Shown here: in pieces, positions 14,856 to 21,464 of the stretch
Numbering within the stretch: position 1 is the first letter of the stretch
Layout of the letters: the number at the start of each line of letters is the position of its first letter
DNA from: JADJQU01 sp035490315
Lineage (GTDB): Bacteria; Planctomycetota; UBA1135; GCA-002686595
Direction: 5' to 3'
Assembly (NCBI GenBank): GCA_035490315.1
Contig: DATHET010000062.1
Location: 1 to 28,348, forward strand
DNA: 28,348 nucleotides
The notes under the pieces: model-generated
Told to the model about the DNA's origin: nothing
What the model saw: the letters and a program-made list of their open reading frames with translations, nothing else
The model's database searches: none
Translations under genes and position numbers: made by a program

Positions 14856-16957
14856 TGTCGAAGACTCTGCGCGGAGCGACGAGTGTCGCGGGTGGGGGAG
14901 AGGTGCGCGACGCGCGGCCGAGCGCCTGGCGCGGCGCGAGCCTGATCGCCATCGCCTTTCTGTTGTTCGGCGGCACGATCGGTGGCGAGTACGTGTTCGA
15001 CGGCGTCAAGCTCGTGCGCGACAACCCGCTGCTGACCCCCTTCGAGCCGCTGCGCATCGCGCGCATGGACTGGTGGGCCGGCAGCGGCGAGCCCGGTGGT
15101 TTGTACCGACCGGTGTCGCTGGTGTGGTTGGCTGGCTTGCGCGCCCTCGCGGGCTCCGCTCCGTTCCTGATCAATTTCGCCAATGTCGCGCTGCACGGTC
15201 TGGTCGCGTGGTTGCACTTCGCGCTGCTCTGGCGACTGCTGGCGGGCCGGCCCGGTGCCGCGGCGATCGCGTGGATCGCGGCCTTGATCGCGCTCGTTCA
15301 TCCGCTGGGGGTCGAGGTCGTCTGCGGCCAGGTCGGCGCGGCGGATCTGCTGGCGAACTTGTTCCTCATCGGCGCCGTGCTCGTCGCTCGAGGAACATCC
15401 GCTTGGAGATTCCTGCTCGGTGCAGCCCTCGCTGCCCTCGCCGTGCTGTCCAAGGAGTCGGGAGTGGCGGTGATTCCCCTGGCGGTGCTCTTCGAAGCCC
15501 TGCGCGTCGAAGCCGACGGAGCTTGGAAGCGGCGCGCGGCGCGTGCACTCGCCTGGTCGATGCTCGGAGTCGGACTCGCCCTCGTGTGCCGATACGCCGC
15601 GATCGGCTCGCTGACGAGAGTCGACGATCCCGTGTTCGCAGGATTCTCGTGGTTGGCGCGCGCCGCGTCCGCCTGCGCGGCCTTCGCGAGCTACTCCTTG
15701 CCTCTGCTCGTGGCACCCTGGCGTCAGATCGCGGTGGTCAGCCACCTGGACGTCCTGCCCGCGAGCGGCTTCGGCGATCCGCGCGCCATCGCTGGAGTCC
15801 TCGCGATCCTCGCTCTCTCGATCGCGCCGGTTTTCGCCCTGCGCCGCGGTCGTCGCGACATCGCCTTCGGTTGCTGGTTCTTCCTCGCGGCCTGGCTGCC
15901 GACCTCGAATCTGTTCTTCTCGACTGGCGCGATCGCGGCCTCGCGCTTCCTCTACGCGGGATCGATCGGGCTGTGCCTGCCCCTTGCCTGGCTGCTGTTC
16001 GAGGCCTGGTCTCGATCCAAGGCCGCGCGCGTCCTCGCGGTGGTGCTCGCGAGCTGGTTCATCGTGGCATTTGGCGTCGTGACGTTTCGCGAGAGCTCCA
16101 GCTGGCGCTCCGAGCGGGAGCTTCTGGAAGCACAGGTAGAGCGCGCGCCTGCTTCGGTGTACCCGCTGATCGATCAGGCCTCCGCGCTCAGTGCGAGCGA
16201 TCCCGCTCGCGCGAAGCAGCTTTTCGCGCGCGCCGCGGAATCACAATTGCCGCGAATCCCGGGCACGGAATTTCCCCCCGAGGATCTGCTCGAGTCGGTC
16301 TATCTGGCGCGCACCGGCCTCGCGCAATTGGAATCGAAGAGTTCCGATCCCCTGGCGGCCGAAGCCAGCTACCGCACGGCCGAAGAGCTCGCGGAACGCG
16401 GTCGCGAGGCGCGCAAGACCCTGCCGTTTCGCGGAGACTGGAACAGGCATCGCGTGTTCGCGCTGCAGCATCTGGCGGCGTCGGCGCTGGAGCGCGCGAA
16501 GACCGCGACCGATGCGACGCTCGCCGTGATCCTGGCGGAAGCGCAGCGCGCGCTCGACGCCTGTGACCTGTGCGATCCGGAATCGAGCGAGTCCGTGCGG
16601 CTGCGCTCGATCCTGATGCAGCGCCGCGGCGATCCGCTGGGACGCCGGCGCGTGATCGAGGAAGCGTGGCTTGCGCGACCATCGGATCCTCTGCTGCGCA
16701 TCCTGTGGGCCAACGAGCTGCGACAAGTCGGCCGGACGGAAGAGGGGCTCGCGCTCGAGGTCGACGTCGCGACCGAGGTCTTCGATGATTTCGATCGTCG
16801 CCGCAGTCTCGCGATCGCGAAGGAGGGGCTGTCGAGCAAGAATCCGGCCACGGTGGCCAAGGCGCGGGCCTTGCTGGAACGACTGGCAAGTCTGCGCGGA
16901 GCCGATCCTGAAACGCGCGCGATCGCGAAGCAAGCTGCCACCTACGGAGTCAGGTGA
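14855..16957 (+). CDS. TMTC-like (GT-C fold) membrane protein with soluble C-terminal helical domain
   Basis: 700 aa. Residues ~20-425 contain about 10-11 membrane helices with TMTC/DUF1736-type motifs. These are EYVFDGVKLVRDNPLL after helix 1, GLYRPVSLVWLAGL, VHPLGVEVVCGQVGAADLLANLF and LAVLSKESGVAVIPLAVLF. In eukaryotes TMTC proteins are O-mannosyltransferases; bacterial relatives are uncharacterised. Residues ~440-700 are helical with TPR-like periodicity (AKQLFARAAESQL, EAWLARPSDPLLRILWANELRQVGRTEEGLALE). The acidic DD of the eukaryotic loop is F-D here. The start is ATG 14855 in a TGATG overlap; an alternative GTG is at 14852. The last codons and the TGA (16955-16957) lie inside the copy-2 palindrome, so the C-terminus YGVR comes partly from the repeat. 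Confidence 0.78.
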   Translation: MSKTLRGATSVAGGGEVRDARPSAWRGASLIAIAFLLFGGTIGGEYVFDGVKLVRDNPLLTPFEPLRIARMDWWAGSGEPGGLYRPVSLVWLAGLRALAGSAPFLINFANVALHGLVAWLHFALLWRLLAGRPGAAAIAWIAALIALVHPLGVEVVCGQVGAADLLANLFLIGAVLVARGTSAWRFLLGAALAALAVLSKESGVAVIPLAVLFEALRVEADGAWKRRAARALAWSMLGVGLALVCRYAAIGSLTRVDDPVFAGFSWLARAASACAAFASYSLPLLVAPWRQIAVVSHLDVLPASGFGDPRAIAGVLAILALSIAPVFALRRGRRDIAFGCWFFLAAWLPTSNLFFSTGAIAASRFLYAGSIGLCLPLAWLLFEAWSRSKAARVLAVVLASWFIVAFGVVTFRESSSWRSERELLEAQVERAPASVYPLIDQASALSASDPARAKQLFARAAESQLPRIPGTEFPPEDLLESVYLARTGLAQLESKSSDPLAAEASYRTAEELAERGREARKTLPFRGDWNRHRVFALQHLAASALERAKTATDATLAVILAEAQRALDACDLCDPESSESVRLRSILMQRRGDPLGRRRVIEEAWLARPSDPLLRILWANELRQVGRTEEGLALEVDVATEVFDDFDRRRSLAIAKEGLSSKNPATVAKARALLERLASLRGADPETRAIAKQAATYGVR

Positions 16958-17048
16958 ATTCGTCCGGAGTCGTGATGGTCATCTCCGCGCCGCGTTCGCG
17001 GCGCGGAGATGACCATCACGACTCCGGACGAATTCACCTGACTCCGTA
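16943..17048. repeat. Long perfect palindrome, constant-arm/variable-core element (copy 2)
   Basis: Bases 16943-16994 are the exact reverse complement of 16997-17048, with only TT (16995-16996) at the centre: 52 bp of uninterrupted inverted repeat in 106 bp. The outer constant arm (16946-16975 and complement) carries GGAGTC twice (16946-16951, 16966-16971), with GAATTC and TCCGGA between and across. This arm is identical to copy 1 as far as copy 1 is visible. The inner stem (16976-16994, TGGTCATCTCCGCG...) has no similarity to the copy-1 core. The element sits at a convergent junction. The TGA ending the TMTC-like gene is inside the left arm, and the reading frame of the minus-strand AttH-like gene runs through the right arm to a TGA at 16979-16981. 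It is a likely bidirectional terminator or mobile palindrome. Confidence 0.95.
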
Positions 17049-18184
17049 CTGTAGCCGACGAGCTCGACGTAGCCGCGGCCAGCGCGCGTGCCGCGGACCT
17101 CTACGGCGCCTTCCCAGTAGCGGAAGGCTCCGCCCAACTCCTGATCGGCGAGGGCCGGCTCGAGCTCGAGATCAAGATTCAGACGCGGGCACTGCAGGCG
17201 CCAGCGCGCGGGGTACACGGCCTTGCTGCGCGGGCTGGTCCAGGTCGCGGATTCCGTGAGCACCACGTCGCTCGCGGCGAGAGGCTGGCTCGAACCTTGG
17301 GCGTCGACGAACGAGCCGGAATTGAAGGGATCCAGGCTCCCGTCCGCGTGGCGCAGGCGATACCACATGAGCTCGCTGCCGTCGTCGAGCTGCAGCGCGA
17401 ACCAGTCCCAGCCGATCCGCTCCTTGCCCAGCTCGCCGCTCGACCACTCGCGGTCCATCCACGAAAATCCACTCACTTCGAAGGTCGCGCCATCGACGCC
17501 GACCGCGCCCGATGTCTCGAGTCGCGTGAGCGAGTAGTAGTAGGACGCATTGCCCGCGCCCGCGGTTTTCTGCGAGAGCCCCCGATCTCCCTGCAGCACC
17601 GGTGGCTTCGCGCTGGTGAGGGAGAAATCGATCGAGAGCTCGCCTTCGCGCGCAGCCACGTGAATCGGCAGCCCATCGGGGCCGAAATCGCAACGCCAGT
17701 CCTTCAACCAGATGCTGACGGGATTGGCATTTGCTCCCGCGATCGCGCCGCTCTCGCGCGCGAATCGCTCGAAGCTCGTGAACTCTTTGCCGTCGATGTC
17801 GCTCAGCGCGAAGTGGGCCATCCACACGTGGTCCGCGGCAAATGTCGAGCTCCGCTCGGGCGACTTCGCAGCCAGTGCCGAGCGGAAAAACGTCAGCTGG
17901 TAGCCGAAGCGACGACCCGACTCCGCGGCCAGATTTCCCGTGAAATACCACCACTCCGTCTTGAAACCATCGTGAGCCGCGTGGTCCCTGGGAAACTCGA
18001 ATTCGCGCGGAGCCTCGGCGCGCAGGAAGCCTTCGCCGGAATTCGCGCCGAGCAAGGACGCGACGTCGAGTGAAGCACGCGCCGGCTCGCGCTCGCGTTC
18101 CGACGAAACCAACCACAGCGCGACCAGCGCCAGAGCCAGGCCGGCCGCGATCCAGGGCATGGCGAGCATTGCGCGGCGTCCCAC
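16979..18184 (-). CDS. AttH/CrtC-type lipocalin-like hydrolase, membrane-anchored
   Basis: About 401 aa from GTG 18184 (1 nt after the permease stop); ATG 18169 is an equally good start. The N-terminal hydrophobic segment (MLAMPWIAAGLALALVALWLV) is a signal or anchor. The mature part follows the carotenoid 1,2-hydratase/AttH double-lipocalin family: FPRDHAAHDGFKTEWWYFTGNL, RRFGYQLTFFRSAL, VWMAHFALSDI, VSGFSWMDREWSSGEL, GWDWFALQLDDGSELMWYRLR, and a closing GRGYVELVGY. That closing motif is normally at or near the end of the protein. Here about 20 extra residues (ESGEFVRSRDGHLRA...) are translated from the palindromic element, so the native C-terminus was probably altered. It is the last gene of the sulfatase-ABC operon. 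Confidence 0.88.
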   Translation of the reverse strand: MGRRAMLAMPWIAAGLALALVALWLVSSEREREPARASLDVASLLGANSGEGFLRAEAPREFEFPRDHAAHDGFKTEWWYFTGNLAAESGRRFGYQLTFFRSALAAKSPERSSTFAADHVWMAHFALSDIDGKEFTSFERFARESGAIAGANANPVSIWLKDWRCDFGPDGLPIHVAAREGELSIDFSLTSAKPPVLQGDRGLSQKTAGAGNASYYYSLTRLETSGAVGVDGATFEVSGFSWMDREWSSGELGKERIGWDWFALQLDDGSELMWYRLRHADGSLDPFNSGSFVDAQGSSQPLAASDVVLTESATWTSPRSKAVYPARWRLQCPRLNLDLELEPALADQELGGAFRYWEGAVEVRGTRAGRGYVELVGYSTESGEFVRSRDGHLRAANAARR

Positions 18185-18185
18185 G

Positions 18186-20765
18186 TCAATCTCCGCGCAG
18201 GGCCAGGGCCGGGCGCATCCGCGACATGCGCCAGGCCGGCCAGGCGCCCGCGAGCAGCGCCGAGAGGATGGTCAGGACAAGCGCCGAAACGAACAGCCAG
18301 GGATCGATGGAGAGATCGAGCGACCAGCCGAACGAGCGCTTGTTGATCACCAGGATCAAGGTAATGGCCACGGCGAGCCCCAGGGGAATCGCGACCAGGC
18401 CCGCGATCGCGCCGATCAAGCCGGTCTCGGCGATCACCAGTCGGCGGATTTCTTTCGGCGTCACGCCCTGGGCGCGCAACATGCCGATCTCTCGCGCGCG
18501 CTCGAGCTCCAGCGAGAGCAGGGCGCTCAGGATGCCGACGAAGGCGACCACGCTCGCCAGCAGGCGCAGCACCGAGGTCACGCGGAACGTGCGGTCGAAG
18601 ACTTCCAGCGAGGTCTCGCGCAGCGAGCGGTTGGAGCGGATCACGACCTGCTGATCCTCGGGCACCAGATCGCGCAGCTGGGCCACCAGGGCTTCGGTCT
18701 CGACGCCTGGCGCGGCGAAAATGTCGAGCGAAGTCACGCCGCGGTCGTCGAACCAGCGCTCGTAGGTCGGCCGCGACATCAGCACGAAGCCGCGGTCGCT
18801 CGCGAAATCCGTGCGCGTGGCCGCGATCTCGAACTCGTGCGGGCCGCGGTCCGTCGACAGGCGCAGCTTGTCCCCGCGCCCGACGTGGTTGTGGTAGCCG
18901 AAAGCCTCGGTGACGATCACCGCTTCGTTCGTGTCGAAAGCGCGCCAGACTTCCTCCGCCGGCCCGTCGATGAATTGGAGCGACTTGCGCAAGCGCGCGT
19001 TGGCGCCGAGGGTCTCGCCGTGAATCGTCCGTCCGTCGAGCTTCACCTCGAATCCGCGGTAGGTGACGACATCCGCGACACCCGGCGCATGGCTCAGCGT
19101 CTCGATCAACCCAGGATCGAGGGTGCTGTCGTTGTGGCTGTTGACCAGAGTCGGCGCGGTCGCGTAGACGTCGGCCTGGAAGGAGCGCGTCAACCAGGCT
19201 TCGAACGTCGAGCGGAAGCTGTCGACCATCACACCCATCCCGATCGTCGCCGACACGGCCACGGCGAGGGCGGCGATCGCGACCGAGGTGCGCGAGAGGT
19301 GCAGCTCGATGCCGCGTGCGGCGTGTGCGCCGAACATGCCGAGAGCTCGCGCGAAGATCGGCGTCGCCAGGCGCGCGAGCAATACGGTCAAGCCCGGCGT
19401 CCACAGTCCCGCGCCGACCATCAGGAACAGGAGGCCGACGAAGCTCGGCACGATGCTGTTCGCGCGGACCAGGAACAGCGCCAGGGCGATCGCGAAGCAC
19501 AGACCTCCTGCCCAGGCGAAGCGCACGAGCATCGCGCTCCAACGACTTTCCTGGAAGGAGCTGGCCAGAGCGAGGCGCGGTCGCTCGCGCGTCGCTTCGA
19601 AAGCCGGCGCGGCGGCGCCGAGGAAAGTCGCTCCGATGCCGAGGGCGCATGCTTGCAGGACGATGCCCCAATCGAGGTGCACCTCGCGCACGGAGACGAC
19701 GAAGTAGAGATCGTTCATCGTCTGTGAGATCAGGACCAGCAGGCCGCGCGCGAGCAGCGTCCCGAGCACCAGTCCCAGCGCCGTGCCGATCGCGCCGAGC
19801 CACAGGGCCTCGGCGGAAATCGTGCGGAAGATCTCGGCGCGCGTCACGCCCAGGGTGCGCAGCGTCGCGATCAATCCGCGCCGCTGCACGACGGAAAACG
19901 TCATCGTGTTGTAGACCAGGAACACGCCGACCAGGAGCGCGAGCATCGACATCGCGCGCAGATTCAACTGGAAGGACTCGGTCATCGCCTCGAGGCCGCG
20001 ACCGCGCGTGCCCGCGGGCTCGAGCGAGGCTCCGGGAGGTAGCAGGGCTTGGATCCGCGCGACGATAGCAGCAGCGTTCCCATCTTCCGGCAGGGCGAGA
20101 TCGATGTGCGTCAGCCTTCCGGGAGCGTGGAGCAGCTCCTGGGCCGTCGCGACATCGACCACCAGCAGATTCTTCAGCGCGAGTTTCGCGCGCGGACTTT
20201 CGGGGACGATCAGGCCGAGGATCTGCACCGTCCCAAGCTGACTGCCGACGCGGATCTCGACCTGGTCGCCGCTGTGGATCCCGAGCTCGCGCGCCGTGTC
20301 GTCCGACAAGAGACCCGTGCCCGGCACGCTGAGCAGCTCGAGCGAGCCCAAACGGGTTCCCGCGACTGCGAGATCGGAGAGCCAGGGCCGCAGCTCCGCT
20401 TCGCTGAAGGGGTCGATGCCGAACACGGTCCAGGCCGTGCGTTTTGCGCCGCGCGCGACGACGGCGCGATCCTGGACCAGGGCCTGGGCCTCGACGACCG
20501 GAGCCATCGCGACCTGAGGCTCCGCTTTCTGCAGGCGCGCGAAGAGCTGCTCGGGAAGACCCTCGCTGCCCGCGCGGATCTCGTGGGTCGCGCTGCCGAT
20601 CAAAGCCTCGGTCGAGAGCCGAAACCCGCGCAGGCTGGACGCGCTGGCCAGGTCGATGCCTACGACCATCGCGACACCGAGGCTGATGCCGAGCACCGAA
20701 AGTCCGATCTGCCAGGGATGCCGGGCGAGGCCGCGCAGGCTGGCGAGCGAGACCAGCGCAGTCAC
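18186..20765 (-). CDS. ABC transporter permease, FtsX/MacB type, fused double unit
   Basis: 859 aa with two FtsX-like permease halves. The N-terminal helix (WQIGLSVLGISLGVAMVVGIDLAS) is followed by an extracytoplasmic domain (~55-240). Three helices follow around 270-400 (MLALLVGVFLVYNTMTFSVVQRRGLIATLRTLGVTRAEIF), then a pair of helices at ~430-480. A second long extracytoplasmic domain (~530-730) precedes the last three helices. It is a 10-TM YbbP/AttF-AttG type permease. It probably moves lipids, lipoproteins or hydrophobic compounds rather than small solutes, by analogy with LolCE/MacB mechanics. The start is GTG 20765, overlapping the ATPase stop (GTGA), so coupling is tight. Confidence 0.92.
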   Translation of the reverse strand: MTALVSLASLRGLARHPWQIGLSVLGISLGVAMVVGIDLASASSLRGFRLSTEALIGSATHEIRAGSEGLPEQLFARLQKAEPQVAMAPVVEAQALVQDRAVVARGAKRTAWTVFGIDPFSEAELRPWLSDLAVAGTRLGSLELLSVPGTGLLSDDTARELGIHSGDQVEIRVGSQLGTVQILGLIVPESPRAKLALKNLLVVDVATAQELLHAPGRLTHIDLALPEDGNAAAIVARIQALLPPGASLEPAGTRGRGLEAMTESFQLNLRAMSMLALLVGVFLVYNTMTFSVVQRRGLIATLRTLGVTRAEIFRTISAEALWLGAIGTALGLVLGTLLARGLLVLISQTMNDLYFVVSVREVHLDWGIVLQACALGIGATFLGAAAPAFEATRERPRLALASSFQESRWSAMLVRFAWAGGLCFAIALALFLVRANSIVPSFVGLLFLMVGAGLWTPGLTVLLARLATPIFARALGMFGAHAARGIELHLSRTSVAIAALAVAVSATIGMGVMVDSFRSTFEAWLTRSFQADVYATAPTLVNSHNDSTLDPGLIETLSHAPGVADVVTYRGFEVKLDGRTIHGETLGANARLRKSLQFIDGPAEEVWRAFDTNEAVIVTEAFGYHNHVGRGDKLRLSTDRGPHEFEIAATRTDFASDRGFVLMSRPTYERWFDDRGVTSLDIFAAPGVETEALVAQLRDLVPEDQQVVIRSNRSLRETSLEVFDRTFRVTSVLRLLASVVAFVGILSALLSLELERAREIGMLRAQGVTPKEIRRLVIAETGLIGAIAGLVAIPLGLAVAITLILVINKRSFGWSLDLSIDPWLFVSALVLTILSALLAGAWPAWRMSRMRPALALRGD

Positions 20766-21460
20766 GGAACCGAGGCTCCGATTTTTCCGTGGGCGACGCG
20801 CAGGGTCCGATCGGCGATGGCCGCGAAGGCGGGGTTGTGCGTGACCAGCACCAGCGTCTTGCGCGCCGGCCGCAGCAGCTCGCGCAGGAGCGCGATCACG
20901 CTGGCGGCACTCTCGTCGTCGAGATTCCCGGTCGGCTCGTCGGCGAGCACGATCTCGGGATCGTGGGCCAGGGCGCGCGCGATGGCGACGCGCTGCTGCT
21001 CGCCGCCGGAGAGTCGATCGGGGAAGGAATCCCAGCGATCGGCCAGTGCGACGCGCGAGAGCAGATCGCGCGCGCGCTCCTCCGCGGCCTTGCCGGTGCG
21101 GCCCGTGAGCTCCAACGGGAAGAGCAGGTTCTCCCCGACCGTCAAAGTCGGGATGAGATTGAAGAATTGAAAAATGAAACCGAGGTGAGCGCGCCGCAGC
21201 AGGGTGCGCGCTTCTTCGCTCGCCTTGCCCAGCTCGTGGCCGAGCACGTGGATCTCGCCGGAATCGGCGAGGTCGATGCCGCTGATCAGATTCAACAACG
21301 TCGACTTGCCCGAGCCGGAGCGGCCGAAAACCACCACGAATTCGCCGCGCTGGATTTCCAGGTCGAGTCGGTCGAACACGGCGCGCAGACCCGCGCCTTC
21401 GCGGAACTGCCGCGTGACGCCGCGCAGGCGGATGATCGGCTCGGCGGGATCGGCCGGCAT
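20762..21460 (-). CDS. ABC transporter ATP-binding protein, LolD/YbbA/MacB class
   Basis: 232 aa, a complete ABC ATPase. It has Walker A GRSGSGKSTLLN, the Q-loop in GFIFQFFNLIPTLTVGENLLFPL (typical of the LolD/MacB class), signature LSGGEQQRVAIARALAHDPEIVLADEPTGNLD with Walker B, and H-loop VTHNPAF. It powers the FtsX-type permease encoded next, whose start overlaps its stop. It begins 4 nt after the sulfatase stop. With the downstream lipocalin-like gene it resembles AttE in the attE-F-G-H arrangement of Agrobacterium and others. Confidence 0.96.
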   Translation of the reverse strand: MPADPAEPIIRLRGVTRQFREGAGLRAVFDRLDLEIQRGEFVVVFGRSGSGKSTLLNLISGIDLADSGEIHVLGHELGKASEEARTLLRRAHLGFIFQFFNLIPTLTVGENLLFPLELTGRTGKAAEERARDLLSRVALADRWDSFPDRLSGGEQQRVAIARALAHDPEIVLADEPTGNLDDESAASVIALLRELLRPARKTLVLVTHNPAFAAIADRTLRVAHGKIGASVP

Positions 21461-21464
21461 CGAG

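Noticed and set aside
16943..17048. Integron attC site.
   Set aside because: The conserved-ends/variable-middle logic is similar, but there is no GTTRRRY/RYYYAAC core, no bulged bases, the stem is perfect, and the intervening 17 kb contains multi-gene operons rather than a cassette.
1..17048. Composite transposon or genomic island bounded by the two palindromes.
   Set aside because: The interval contains housekeeping genes (selC, floA, mqnB/mqnD) and no transposase or integrase. The cores differ, so they are not simple flanking copies of one element.
17893..19803. Long minus-strand open frame in another phase over the permease and lipocalin genes.
   Set aside because: It lies in another frame of the same strand as a clear FtsX permease and an AttH-like gene, is Arg-rich and has no recognisable domain.
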